Shown: piece after piece, positions 47,777-57,038 of the stretch
Numbering within the stretch: position 1 is the stretch's first letter
Layout of the letters: every line of letters begins with the position of its first letter
Assembly: GCA_937125395.1 (NCBI GenBank)
Contig: CAKZLI010000024.1
Span: 62,001 to 126,000, forward strand
DNA length: 64,000 nt
Direction of reading: 5' to 3'
Origin: an uncultured Glaciecola sp.
GTDB taxonomy: Bacteria > Pseudomonadota > Gammaproteobacteria > Enterobacterales > Alteromonadaceae
Notes under the pieces: generated by a model
What the model was told of the DNA's origin: nothing
The model's input: the letters and a program-made list of their open reading frames with translations, nothing else
Databases searched by the model: none
Made by a program: the position numbers and the translations under genes

Positions 47777-50700
47777 TTAAATTAATTGGTTCATTACTTG
47801 TAATGGGTGTTTAGGTTTCACTTTGGCCATTCGGTCAACTTGACTGCGGCAAGAATACCCAGTCACTAATCGGTCAGTATCGGCATATTTGGCAATGGCT
47901 TGTTCCCAGCTCAACGCATAGATACCTTGGCTATTAGCCAAATGGGAGGCTTCATGGCCATAAGTCCCTGCCATACCACAGCAGCCTACAGCAACAATAT
48001 CCATATTGACATTAAACTGTGCAAAAAGATGTTGCCATTGTTTCTCTGAAACCGGTAACGCTGTTTTTTCGGTACAGTGTGTGAATAAACCTAACGTCCT
48101 GTTTGGTGCTTGCATTGCATGCGTTGGTTCGGTTGGAACAGCCTGCACCGCTTGCTCAATGGAATTGGCAGCATGTTGGCCAAGCCATTCATGCACTGCT
48201 AATACAGCAAAGTCGCCGCGTTGTTCACCGAGTGTTTTATTGTATTCATCACGGTATACCAATAATAAAGAAGCATCGACGCCCACCATAGGAATATCAA
48301 ACTGCGCTATGTCATTTAAAAAATCAGCCGTATTTTGCGCTGTGACAGCAAATTTTTCTAAGAATCCTTTAACATGTTGTGGTTTACCATTTGGATTAAA
48401 TGGCAATAATATTGGGTTAAACCCGAGTTTTTTGGCTAATGACATAAAATCAGCCACCACTTGGGCATCATAAAAACTCGTAAATGGGTCTTGCACAATT
48501 AACACCGTATTAGATTTATTCGTACTACCTTGAGCAAGGTGTGCCATCGAAAATGGCGTATAGTCTGCTTGCAACTGTGCTAACGTCGGCGTTGATAAGA
48601 GCGGTGTATCGACATAGCCAATACTCTCTTTCAATAACCACTTACTTAGCTTAAGGTCGGTAAAGAAATTGACTAACCGTGGCATCTTAGCTAAATAGGG
48701 CGCCATTAATTCAATATTAGCCACCAAATAATCTTTTACGGGACGGGCATAGCGTTGATAGTAAATAGATAAAAATTTAGCCCTAAAATCAGGGACGTCT
48801 ACACCAACAGGACATTGTGCGGAGCATGATTTACAGGCCAGGCATTCATCCATGACCGCAAACACCTCATGCGAAAAATCTTTACTCGATACGGCAGAAT
48901 TGGTGTTGATGATCCGTGACCACCATGAACTAGCAAATTGTTGTGACTCCAAACGGTCAACTTTGACACCCTGTTGCGCTAACAAGCGTAACCATTCACG
49001 GATCATGCCTGCTCGACCTTTGGGAGAATGACGTCGATCGCTGGTGATCTTACTGGATGGACACATCGGTGATGTCGTGTCGTAATTAAAACATAATCCG
49101 TTGCCATTACAGCTCATCGCTGGGGCAAATGTTTCTTTATACACAATCGGAATAGTACGGTCATAACTGCCGCGCTTAGTGTCGGTGACTTGTACCAAAG
49201 GCGCATCTGAATCAATCGGTGTACAAATCTTACCTGGATTCATTTTGTTTAATGGGTCAAAGACCGCTTTAATTTTGCGTAATTCAGCATACAACTCAGT
49301 ACCAAAAAACGCTGGGGCATATTCACTACGATAGCCTTTGCCATGCTCACCCCACATTAACCCACCGTATTTGGCAACGAGGGCAACAACTTGATCAGAT
49401 ATCGTTTTGAGTAATACTTCTTGTTGTGGATCATTCATATCAAGCGCAGGACGAACATGTAATACTCCAGCATCCACGTGACCAAACATACCATAATCAA
49501 GCTGATGACTATCGAGTAACGCTCTAAACTCCATAATAAAGTCAGCTAGGTTCTCTGGCGGTACTGCTGTATCTTCTGCAAAGGCAATGGGTTTTTTGGT
49601 ACCATCCGTCTTACCCAGTAAGCCGACTGATTTTTTGCGCATTGCGTATATTTTTTGGATATCATTTACATCGCTGGTAATTTGATAGCCAATCACTCCG
49701 CCACGATGAGTGCTAATATCATCATCCAGTTCGGCCTGTAATGCACTAATACGTTCACGCATCTCATCCATATCGTTACTGTTGTATTCGACCATATTTA
49801 GGCCCAATAATGTCTGTCCTGGCACATCTTCAATTAACTCAGAGACCGAGTGCCAAACTATATCAGTGCGCGCTAAATTCAATACTGTTGAATCAACCGT
49901 TTCAACCGATGTTGCATTAGCAGCGACCATTTTAGGCGCATGTCGTAAGGCCGCTTCAAACGAGTTGTATTTGATATTGATTAAGGTTTTTTGTTTGGCG
50001 ATTGGCGTGATATTTAATGTTGCTTCTGCAATAAATACTAACGAACCCTCCGAACCGGCAATCAGACGACTGATATCAAATTGCTGCGTTTCGGGTAAAT
50101 AAGCATGTTCGAGATCATAGCCTGTCAAAAAGCGATTGAGGCGTGGAAATTTTGCTAAAATTGCGTCACGGTGCTCCACACAAGAGGCTTGGATTTGTTG
50201 GGCAATAGCTTGATAGCTCGATTGCACATGCTCCAAACAATCAGATATGGCAGTTGGCTGTGTAGTTAACACATCACCGTTAGCCATAACGGAGATCAAA
50301 CCTAAAATATGATCGGAGGTCTTACCGTAAACCAATGAACCTTGACCTGATGCATCGGTACTGATCATCCCACCAATGGTCGCTCGGTTGGATGTAGATA
50401 AATCCGGTGCAAAGAAATAGCCAAACGGTCGCAATGCATCATTCAACGCATCCTTAACGACACCAGCTTGCACTTTTACCCATTGTTCAGCGGCGTTAAT
50501 TTCTAAGATTTGGTTCATGTGTCGTGACACATCAACAACAATACCATCGGTTAGTGATTGGCCATTCGTGCCGGTACCACCACCACGGGCTGAAAAAGCG
50601 ACTGAAGCAAATCCACTCACCACTTGACCGATCAATGTTAAATCGTCAATGTGTTTAGGATACACAATCGCTTGTGGGAGTTTTTGGTAGATTGAGTTAT

Positions 50701-50830
50701 CGGTAGCCATGGCAACACGACTCGCGTATTGCGTCTCAATGTCGCCAGCAAAGCCAGCTTGGGTAAGTGCATCAAGATAATCAAGATATTGCTGATCAAC
50801 GGCGTTGTTACTATCAAGTACAGGAAGCAT
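47777..50830 (-). CDS. ydiJ: YdiJ-type FAD-linked oxidoreductase with 4Fe-4S and CCG domains
   Basis: A large fused enzyme of 1017 residues, about the length of E. coli YdiJ (1018). In order it has a PCMH-type FAD-binding domain (SARGGGTGTNGQSL), an FAD-oxidase C-terminal domain with GHVDAGVLHVRP, a ferredoxin-like 4Fe-4S domain (ECLACKSCSAQCPVGVDVP) and a CCG-type cysteine-rich region (VGCCGMAGTYGHE). Related proteins oxidise D-2-hydroxyacids such as D-lactate or D-2-hydroxyglutarate. The exact substrate here cannot be read. ATG at 50830 gives the family N-terminus; a longer frame to 50887 is less likely. It is followed by the DUF4826-like gene. Confidence 0.9.
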   Translation of the reverse strand: MLPVLDSNNAVDQQYLDYLDALTQAGFAGDIETQYASRVAMATDNSIYQKLPQAIVYPKHIDDLTLIGQVVSGFASVAFSARGGGTGTNGQSLTDGIVVDVSRHMNQILEINAAEQWVKVQAGVVKDALNDALRPFGYFFAPDLSTSNRATIGGMISTDASGQGSLVYGKTSDHILGLISVMANGDVLTTQPTAISDCLEHVQSSYQAIAQQIQASCVEHRDAILAKFPRLNRFLTGYDLEHAYLPETQQFDISRLIAGSEGSLVFIAEATLNITPIAKQKTLINIKYNSFEAALRHAPKMVAANATSVETVDSTVLNLARTDIVWHSVSELIEDVPGQTLLGLNMVEYNSNDMDEMRERISALQAELDDDISTHRGGVIGYQITSDVNDIQKIYAMRKKSVGLLGKTDGTKKPIAFAEDTAVPPENLADFIMEFRALLDSHQLDYGMFGHVDAGVLHVRPALDMNDPQQEVLLKTISDQVVALVAKYGGLMWGEHGKGYRSEYAPAFFGTELYAELRKIKAVFDPLNKMNPGKICTPIDSDAPLVQVTDTKRGSYDRTIPIVYKETFAPAMSCNGNGLCFNYDTTSPMCPSSKITSDRRHSPKGRAGMIREWLRLLAQQGVKVDRLESQQFASSWWSRIINTNSAVSSKDFSHEVFAVMDECLACKSCSAQCPVGVDVPDFRAKFLSIYYQRYARPVKDYLVANIELMAPYLAKMPRLVNFFTDLKLSKWLLKESIGYVDTPLLSTPTLAQLQADYTPFSMAHLAQGSTNKSNTVLIVQDPFTSFYDAQVVADFMSLAKKLGFNPILLPFNPNGKPQHVKGFLEKFAVTAQNTADFLNDIAQFDIPMVGVDASLLLVYRDEYNKTLGEQRGDFAVLAVHEWLGQHAANSIEQAVQAVPTEPTHAMQAPNRTLGLFTHCTEKTALPVSEKQWQHLFAQFNVNMDIVAVGCCGMAGTYGHEASHLANSQGIYALSWEQAIAKYADTDRLVTGYSCRSQVDRMAKVKPKHPLQVMNQLI

Positions 50831-50912
50831 AATGTCTATTAAAACGATAAGTCTACGTGTTAATAGTATACGCAAATTCCGGTCCAAGCTCTATCAAAGC
50901 TGGTATTTTATA

Positions 50913-50957
50913 GACAAAAAAAACCGCTAAAACCAAGATTAAGTGGAATTAGCGGTT
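50913..50957 (-). terminator. Terminator downstream of ppsA
   Basis: AACCGCTAA (50922-50930) pairs with TTAGCGGTT (50949-50957) around an 18-base loop. On the minus strand the stem is followed by eight T residues. It lies about 100 bases after the ppsA stop and before ydiJ. Confidence 0.75.
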
Positions 50958-51055
50958 GGTATTGTTTACATAAATTAGGATAAACAACCTAATCTAATCA
51001 GCATACTAACCCATCAAGTCACCTGTGAGAAAGCACTGGTATACCGTTAGTCTGA

Positions 51056-53452
51056 TTATGAATCAGCTAGATACAACCAGGTTTCGACAACCGTATCAGG
51101 GTTTAATGAAACACTGTCAATGCCTTGCTCAACTAACCATGCAGCAAAATCTTCATGATCGGATGGACCTTGACCACAAATACCGACATATTTACCGCGT
51201 TTTTTGGCTGCTTGAATGGCCATTGCTAGTAGTTTTTTGACAGCAGGGTCTCGTTCATCAAACAAATGGGCAATGACACCTGAATCTCGATCTAAACCTA
51301 AGGTTAATTGAGTTAAATCATTCGAACCAATTGAGAATCCATCAAAAATATCCAAAAACTCATCAGCTAACAATGCGTTTGAAGGTAGTTCGCACATCAT
51401 GATAATGCGTAAACCGTTTTCACCTTTAACTAATCCTTGTTCAGCAAGTAAATCAATGACTTTACGGCCTTCTTCTAAGGTACGTACGAAGGGGATCATG
51501 ATCTCAACATTGGTTAAGCCCATGTCATTTCTGACGCGCTTAATTGCTTCACATTCTAACGCAAAGCAATCGCGGAAATCTTCTGAGATATAACGAGAAG
51601 CACCACGGAAACCCAACATTGGATTTTCTTCATCAGGTTCATATTGATGACCACCAACGAGGTTGAAGTATTCATTCGATTTAAAATCAGACATACGCAC
51701 AATTACTTTCTCCGGAGAAAAAGCGCTACCGATTGTCGCAATACCCTCGACTAACTTTTGAATATAAAATTCAGTCGGAGATGCATAACCGGCCATCATG
51801 TCATTGATTTCATCCTTAATATCTTGCGGTTGATCAGCAAAATTCAATAAAGCTTTAGGATGCACACCAATCATGCGGTTAATAATAAATTCTAGCCGCG
51901 CTAAGCCAACTCCCGCATGCGGTAATCGGGCAAAATCAAACGCACGGTCAGGGTTACCCACATTCATCATGATTTTTAATGGTAAATCCGGCATGGCATC
52001 AATGCGTGAGGTGACGACATCAAACGCCAATTCATCACCATAAATGAACCCCGTATCCCCTTCAGCACAGGACACAGTAACTTGGTCACCGGTGTTAATT
52101 TTGTCCGTCGCATCACCGCAACCAACGACAGCTGGAATACCTAATTCACGCGCAATAATTGCAGCATGACAAGTACGTCCACCGCGATTGGTGACAATCG
52201 CAGAAGCGCGTTTCATGATCGGTTCCCAATCAGGATCGGTCATGTCCGTAACTAATACATCACCTGGCTTAATCTTGTCCATTTCTTCAATCGAAGCAAG
52301 TACCTTGGCCTTACCAGAACCGATCTTATGACCAATGGCACGACCGGTACAGATTGTGGGCGCGTCACCATTTAATTGATAGCGTTCAATGACTTGCATA
52401 TCTTCACGGCTGCGGACGGTCTCAGGACGGGCTTGGACTATATATAATTTGCCATCAATACCGTCTTTGGCCCATTCAATATCCATTGCTCGACCGTAAT
52501 GCTGCTCAATGATAACGGCTTGTTTTGCTAGCTCTTCGACTTCTTGGTCATTAATTGAAAACTGCATACTTTGCTCGCGTTCAATATCAATAATAGAGAC
52601 CTGCTTGCCATGCGCTTGATCATCAGAATAAATCATTTGTGTGGTTTTGCTGCCTAAGTTACGGCGAACAACAGAAGGTTTACCCGAAGCTAATGTCGGT
52701 TTGTGTACATAAAACTCATCCGGGTTGACGGCTCCTTGTACGACCATTTCACCAAGACCATATGAAGAGGTAATAAATACGACATCTTCAAAGCCTGATT
52801 CGGTATCGATAGTAAACATGACACCTGATGACGCTATATCAGAGCGAACCATGCGCTGGATCCCAGCTGATAAGGCTACACCTTTGTGATCGTAACCTTG
52901 ATGTACGCGATACGAAATAGCGCGGTCATTAAACAAGGAGGCAAATACATGTTTAATCGCAACCAATACTGAATCGTAACCTTTTACATTTAAGAACGTT
53001 TCTTGTTGACCAGCAAATGAGGCATCTGGCATATCTTCAGCGGTGGCTGAAGAACGCACAGCAAAAGATGCTGCATCACCGGCAGTGCCTTGCAATTCAG
53101 CAAAGGCGCTCTTGATTGCGTCTTCTAATTCTGGCTGGAAAGGAGTGTCAATAATCCAGTTACGAATTTGCTCACCGGCTTTAGCAAGCTCTGCAAGATC
53201 ATCCACATTGAGTTTATCTAGTATTTCGTAGATTTTTGCTTCTACGCCACTGCGTTGTAAAAACTCATTAAATGCATCCGCCGTTGTCGCAAAACCACCA
53301 GGTACTTGCACACCTGCATTTGCTAGATTTGAAATCATCTCACCAAGTGAGGCATTTTTGCCCCCTACTCTGCTTACATCGTTCATTCCGAGTTGTTGAT
53401 ACCAAATAACGTATTCTTGCACTTTTGAGTCTCCAGCCGTATTGTATGCCAT
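51056..53452 (-). CDS. ppsA: Phosphoenolpyruvate synthase
   Basis: PpsA makes PEP from pyruvate and ATP for gluconeogenesis. The 798-residue protein has an N-terminal ATP-grasp domain ([38 protein letters not shown]), a swivelling phosphohistidine domain with the catalytic His in [15 protein letters not shown], and a C-terminal PEP/pyruvate barrel ending with [16 protein letters not shown] and its catalytic Cys. It is divergent from ppsR. The shared region carries a perfect HexR operator and a second palindrome. Confidence 0.97.
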   Translation of the reverse strand: MAYNTAGDSKVQEYVIWYQQLGMNDVSRVGGKNASLGEMISNLANAGVQVPGGFATTADAFNEFLQRSGVEAKIYEILDKLNVDDLAELAKAGEQIRNWIIDTPFQPELEDAIKSAFAELQGTAGDAASFAVRSSATAEDMPDASFAGQQETFLNVKGYDSVLVAIKHVFASLFNDRAISYRVHQGYDHKGVALSAGIQRMVRSDIASSGVMFTIDTESGFEDVVFITSSYGLGEMVVQGAVNPDEFYVHKPTLASGKPSVVRRNLGSKTTQMIYSDDQAHGKQVSIIDIEREQSMQFSINDQEVEELAKQAVIIEQHYGRAMDIEWAKDGIDGKLYIVQARPETVRSREDMQVIERYQLNGDAPTICTGRAIGHKIGSGKAKVLASIEEMDKIKPGDVLVTDMTDPDWEPIMKRASAIVTNRGGRTCHAAIIARELGIPAVVGCGDATDKINTGDQVTVSCAEGDTGFIYGDELAFDVVTSRIDAMPDLPLKIMMNVGNPDRAFDFARLPHAGVGLARLEFIINRMIGVHPKALLNFADQPQDIKDEINDMMAGYASPTEFYIQKLVEGIATIGSAFSPEKVIVRMSDFKSNEYFNLVGGHQYEPDEENPMLGFRGASRYISEDFRDCFALECEAIKRVRNDMGLTNVEIMIPFVRTLEEGRKVIDLLAEQGLVKGENGLRIIMMCELPSNALLADEFLDIFDGFSIGSNDLTQLTLGLDRDSGVIAHLFDERDPAVKKLLAMAIQAAKKRGKYVGICGQGPSDHEDFAAWLVEQGIDSVSLNPDTVVETWLYLADS

Positions 53453-53510
53453 GGTTTAGTTATCGCCTGACATTATTAACAATGTACAAAAAATAACCAG
53501 AATAAAAATC

Positions 53511-53540
53511 ATTGTAGAATGATGTACTTATACTTGTAAA
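53511..53540 (-). promoter_or_regulatory. Candidate sigma-70 promoter of ppsA
   Basis: On the minus strand TTTACA (53540-53535) and TACAAT (53516-53511) are separated by 18 bases. Transcription would begin near 53504, about 50 bases upstream of the ppsA start. The HexR operator centre would then lie near -58. Confidence 0.5.
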
Positions 53541-53554
53541 ATTTAATTACAAGG

Positions 53555-53569
53555 TGTAATAAAATTACA
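53555..53569. promoter_or_regulatory. HexR operator between ppsA and ppsR
   Basis: TGTAATAAAATTACA is a perfect match to the HexR palindrome and extends with GG/CC to 19 bases (53553-53571). It ends 17 bases before the ppsR start and lies upstream of the likely ppsA -35 element. It could thus activate ppsA while interfering with ppsR transcription. Confidence 0.88.
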
Positions 53570-53588
53570 CCATTGTTAAGGAGTTGTT

Positions 53589-54401
53589 ATGCGCTCGGCG
53601 TATTATATTTCAGATGGAACGGCTATAACTGCAGAGGTTTTTGGCCACGCGCTGCTGTCTTTGTTCCCGATTGAGTTTAATCATATTACGATCCCATTTG
53701 TTGAAACCGAGCAACACGCTTATGAAGTGTTAGACAAAATATCTGAAAGTTTTCAAGATTCTAAAACTCGCCCGTTGGTTTTCTATACAATTGTAAATAC
53801 AGATGTACGTCATATCATTTCAAAATCAGTGGGGATTAATTACAATTTTTTAGATCAGTTTGTCGCTCCTATCGAAAAAATACTCGGTGTCCCTTCTAAA
53901 CCGGAAAAACATCGCACGCATAGTATTCATGAAACCACTTATGACATTCGTATTGAAGCCGTCAACTACGCGTTGGCCAATGATGATGGGACAAATTTAA
54001 AAAACTATGCTGACGCCGATATTATATTAGTCGGTGTGTCTCGTTCGGGTAAAACTCCCACCAGTCTATACCTAGCATTGCAATATGGGATTAAAGCGGC
54101 CAATTATCCATTTACCGAAGAAGATTTGGGTGATGTCATTAAACTAAATCCACAACTTAAACGCCATAAAGACAAACTATTTGGACTAACTATTCATCCG
54201 GAGCGGTTGCACCAAATTAGATCAGAGCGACGCGCGAATTCTAAGTATGCATCCATCCAACAATGTCGGATGGAGCTCAGGGAGGTGGAAGGGCTATATC
54301 GGAAAGAACGGATCCCATTTCTTAACTCAACCAAGTTTTCTATTGAAGAAATCTCCGCTAAGATACTGGCAACGACAGGATTAGAGCGTCGCAAATATTA
54401 G
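53589..54401 (+). CDS. ppsR: PEP synthase regulatory protein PpsR (kinase/pyrophosphorylase)
   Basis: PpsR (DUF299) switches PEP synthase off by ADP-dependent phosphorylation of a threonine next to the catalytic histidine, and on again by Pi-dependent dephosphorylation. The 270-residue protein has the P-loop GVSRSGKT at residues 149-156 and the conserved RPLVFYTIVN and GLTIHPERLHQIR segments. AAGGAG lies before the ATG. It is divergent from ppsA, its target, and convergent with rnfH. Confidence 0.95.
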   Translation: MRSAYYISDGTAITAEVFGHALLSLFPIEFNHITIPFVETEQHAYEVLDKISESFQDSKTRPLVFYTIVNTDVRHIISKSVGINYNFLDQFVAPIEKILGVPSKPEKHRTHSIHETTYDIRIEAVNYALANDDGTNLKNYADADIILVGVSRSGKTPTSLYLALQYGIKAANYPFTEEDLGDVIKLNPQLKRHKDKLFGLTIHPERLHQIRSERRANSKYASIQQCRMELREVEGLYRKERIPFLNSTKFSIEEISAKILATTGLERRKY

Positions 54402-54430
54402 TCAAATATACAGAAGGAGATGTATTTAGA

Positions 54431-54793
54431 TTAGTCTGACTGCGGATCTGATTTGGTAGGCATTGCAGTGCGGGCTCGTCCACCGGTGACTTTATTTGCT
54501 CGGCCTTCGTCTTTGGCTTTTTCGGCACGCAAACGGCGCACTTCCTTCGGATCGGCAATTAAAGGACGATAAATTTCGATTCGATCACCGTTTTTTAAAC
54601 CGGCACTGAGTTTACAAGTGCGATTCCAAATGCCGACTTTGTGTTCTGTTAAGTCAATCTCAGGAAATTGCTGAATAATCTTAGATGCAATAATAGCTTG
54701 TTCAACATCACTGTCATGAGGGACATCGACTAGCATAATGACTTGCCGTTCAGGTGTACCAAATACTACTTCGATATTGATTGATTCAGGCAT
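54431..54793 (-). CDS. rnfH: RnfH family protein
   Basis: A 120-residue protein with a ubiquitin-like beta-grasp fold of the RnfH/YfjF (UPF0125) family. It starts INIEVVFGTPERQVIM, has VGIWNRTCKL in the middle, and the typical NGDRIEIYRPLIADPKEVRRLRAEKA. It is encoded two bases after ratA, forming the common ratA-rnfH pair, which resembles a toxin-antitoxin layout in name only. The lysine/arginine-rich tail is longer than in many members. In E. coli bamE follows; here ppsR lies on the other strand instead. Confidence 0.9.
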   Translation of the reverse strand: MPESINIEVVFGTPERQVIMLVDVPHDSDVEQAIIASKIIQQFPEIDLTEHKVGIWNRTCKLSAGLKNGDRIEIYRPLIADPKEVRRLRAEKAKDEGRANKVTGGRARTAMPTKSDPQSD

Positions 54794-54795
54794 AA

Positions 54796-55242
54796 TTACA
54801 GCACCTTGTGGGTAAGTTGAGATTGCTTTGCACGTTGGATAAACGCATCCACCATACTATTTGCCAAGGAGTGAAATATCTTGCCAAATGCAAGTTCAAT
54901 GAGTTTGCTTTTAAATTCAAATTCCAGGTTTAACTCAATCTTACAGGCCTGTTCATCCAACTCGGTAAATATCCAGCCGCCTTGTAAAGCTTTGAATGGA
55001 CCATCGGCTAAGTTCATGTCGATGCGTGCAGGCGCAATTAAGGTATTATTGGTCGTAAAGGTGTGCTTAATTCCCGCTTTAGAAATATCCAAGCTTGCCT
55101 GCATGTGCGTATCATCAACACTGGTTATCCGGGTAGCGACACAACCTGGAATAAATTCAGGATACGCTGACACATCATTCACCAAATCAAACATGGTTTG
55201 TCTACTATATGGAACTAGTGCACTCTTATTTACTTTTGCCAT
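54796..55242 (-). CDS. ratA: RatA, START-like ribosome/ubiquinone-associated protein
   Basis: A 148-residue START/polyketide-cyclase-like protein. The E. coli homologue RatA binds 50S subunits and was reported to block subunit association, while mitochondrial homologues (Coq10) bind ubiquinone. The motifs ALVPYSRQTMFDLVNDVSAY, FIPGC, DGPFKALQGGW and FEFKSKLIELAFGKIFH match. I use ATG at 55242, giving MAKVNKSALVPYS as in E. coli; GTG at 55257 has a reasonable AAAGG and would add five residues. It is divergent from smpB. Confidence 0.92.
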   Translation of the reverse strand: MAKVNKSALVPYSRQTMFDLVNDVSAYPEFIPGCVATRITSVDDTHMQASLDISKAGIKHTFTTNNTLIAPARIDMNLADGPFKALQGGWIFTELDEQACKIELNLEFEFKSKLIELAFGKIFHSLANSMVDAFIQRAKQSQLTHKVL

Positions 55243-55362
55243 CGCCTTTCTAAACACCAATAACCTTTAACTCTGTGTAAGTTTATCATGAATGGCTTGA
55301 TTGTTAAGACAATTCCCCCATATTAGATTGCACTGGCGCAAATCACAGGTACAATAGCCCCC

Positions 55363-55836
55363 ATGAGTAAAAAGAAATCAAAAACCCCAACCGGGACGAT
55401 TGCCTTAAATAAAAAAGCCAAACACGAATTTAGTCTGATTGATAAATTCGAGGCCGGTGTGCAATTACAAGGTTGGGAAATAAAAAGTATCCGTGCAGGC
55501 AAAGTCAATTTGACAGACTCTTATGTCTTCGTCAAAGATGGCGAGGCTTTTATTACTAATTTAACCATTCAACCATTAGTGCAAGCGTCTACACATGTGA
55601 TCTGCAGCCCAGATCGTGTGCGTAAGCTGTTATTGCATAAGCGCGAAATAGAGCAATTAATGGGTGGGCTTGACCGTCAAGGCTTAACGATCGTTGCAAC
55701 GGCAATGTATTGGAAAGCGTGTTGGGCAAAAATTGAAATTTGCCTTGCCAAAGGTAAACAAGAACATGACAAACGCGACGCTATAAAGGATCGTGATTGG
55801 GCTCGTCAAAAAGAACGGATGATGAAAAAAGCATAA
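55363..55836 (+). CDS. smpB: SsrA-binding protein SmpB
   Basis: SmpB binds tmRNA and brings it to stalled ribosomes. The 157-residue protein has the OB-fold core with KKAKHEFSLIDKFEAGVQLQ, GWEIKSIRAGKVNL, and the basic C-terminal tail RDWARQKERMMKKA, which senses the empty mRNA channel. The tmRNA gene lies 786 bases downstream on the same strand with one small gene between. Confidence 0.97.
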   Translation: MSKKKSKTPTGTIALNKKAKHEFSLIDKFEAGVQLQGWEIKSIRAGKVNLTDSYVFVKDGEAFITNLTIQPLVQASTHVICSPDRVRKLLLHKREIEQLMGGLDRQGLTIVATAMYWKACWAKIEICLAKGKQEHDKRDAIKDRDWARQKERMMKKA

Positions 55837-55946
55837 TCCGTTTTTTACTTACCACAGCCGTATATTTGTATCCTCGCATATTCTATCCTACACTTTTAAC
55901 ATCGATAACATTGGCCCTTCTTGGCCTCACAAGGAAGTCATCTATC

Positions 55947-56534
55947 ATGTTCAATCTTAAGTTAACGCCTATGCGTATCCTTTTATTCAGTTCTTTTGTG
56001 TTTATTTCATCAGCAATGGCACAGAATGATAAAATTCAAGAATCATGTAACAGTGTGACCAATTTATTTAATGAGGGGGATATCGACGGTGCGTTAGAAG
56101 AAGCACGTTGGTGTGTCACTCAATTAGAGCAATTAAAACAAGGACAAACCTCGTCTTACTTTAAAGATACAATCGACGGTTACGTCGGCGGAAAGCTTGA
56201 CTCTCAGCAAGCAATGGGAATGTCAATCATTGAGCGTACTTATACAAAAGACGATAATAGTATACAGGTCTCCTTATCAGGTGGTGTGTCGAACATTGCC
56301 GCAAGTGCCCTTGAAGCTTTTGCGTCATTTGGTGTGAACGCCACACCGGGTAAGAAAATTCGTATTCAGCGACGCACAGCAACTCTTAACAATCAAAGTA
56401 ATAATCCACAGTTGCTGGTAACCTTAAAAAGCGGTGGGGTTTTGACCTTTGAATCGAGTCAGGTGACAGAAGATACACTCGTCGCTTTTGCCAAATCATT
56501 TCCAGTAGCAGAACTGGACGATTCTAGAAAATAA
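55947..56534 (+). CDS. Small exported protein of unknown function
   Basis: A 195-residue protein with a clear signal peptide (MFNLKLTPMRILLFSSFVF... cut after SSAMA), so it is periplasmic or secreted. After it, a helical segment (about 28-70) carries two cysteines (ESCNSV and EARWCV) that could form a disulfide. The C-terminal half has two beta-rich stretches (SIQVSLSGGVSN and QLLVTLKSGGVLTFES). AAGGAAG supports ATG at 55947; a longer frame would overlap smpB. It lies between smpB and the tmRNA gene. I do not recognise a family. Confidence 0.75.
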   Translation: MFNLKLTPMRILLFSSFVFISSAMAQNDKIQESCNSVTNLFNEGDIDGALEEARWCVTQLEQLKQGQTSSYFKDTIDGYVGGKLDSQQAMGMSIIERTYTKDDNSIQVSLSGGVSNIAASALEAFASFGVNATPGKKIRIQRRTATLNNQSNNPQLLVTLKSGGVLTFESSQVTEDTLVAFAKSFPVAELDDSRK

Positions 56535-56578
56535 GCACGGTAACGAATAGTATAAAAGAAGCAATTCTTCTATAATTT

Positions 56579-56609
56579 TTGTAGCTTAATTTGCAGTTAA
56601 TGCTAGAAT
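56579..56609 (+). promoter_or_regulatory. Promoter of the tmRNA gene (extended -10)
   Basis: TGC directly followed by TAGAAT (-10 at 56604-56609) makes an extended -10 element, 13 bases before the mature tmRNA 5' end. The -35 region (TTGTAG near 56579) is weak, as is common with extended -10 promoters. Confidence 0.5.
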
Positions 56610-56622
56610 ATAGGCTTACTTT

Positions 56623-56980
56623 GGGGCTGATTAGGATTCGACAGGATTCAATGATGCTTTAGGTGCATGCAGAGGTGCGGCTGGCCTCTTAAAAAAGCCG
56701 CAAAAAAATAGTCGCAAACGACGAAAACTACGCACTAGCAGCTTAATAACCTGTATAGGCCCTCCCACTCAAGTTCTTTCTACTAGCTGAGGTTCGGGAG
56801 GTCATCCCAGTAGGATAGCGAGGGAAGCTTGTCTAAGGCTGAACCGCGAAATAGTATTAGGCCAGCCTGACGGAATCCTGTTTGCCGGAGTCCTTAAGGT
56901 TAAATAAATGACAAACTAAGCATGTAGTACCGACGGCTGACGCTTTCTGGACGAGGGTTCAACTCCCTCCAGCTCCACCA
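56623..56980 (+). ncRNA. ssrA: tmRNA (ssrA)
   Basis: Transfer-messenger RNA, which frees stalled ribosomes and tags the unfinished protein for proteolysis. The 5' end GGGGCTGATTAGGATTCGAC and the 3' end GGTTCAACTCCCTCCAGCTC plus CACCA form the tRNA-Ala-like domain. The tag reading frame runs from the resume codon GCA at 56714 to tandem TAA stops at 56744-56749 and encodes ANDENYALAA. The length of 358 bases is normal for gammaproteobacteria. smpB lies upstream, and ClpA, which degrades tagged proteins, is encoded elsewhere in the window. Confidence 0.98.
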
Positions 56981-56986
56981 ATTACG

Positions 56987-57020
56987 AAAAACCTAACTTA
57001 TTACTAAGTTAGGTTTTTTT
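56987..57020. terminator. Terminator downstream of ssrA
   Basis: Five A plus CCTAACTTA, a TTAC loop and TAAGTTAGG plus a run of T form a strong stem, seven bases after the CCA end. The A run on the left side also allows termination of the convergent membrane-protein gene. Confidence 0.9.
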
Positions 57021-57038
57021 ATACCCTACAAAACACAT

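Noticed and set aside
53533..53553. CTTGTAA/TTACAAG repeat as a standard HexR site
   Set aside because: Half-sites match but the spacing is two bases too long, so it is reported only as a second palindrome.
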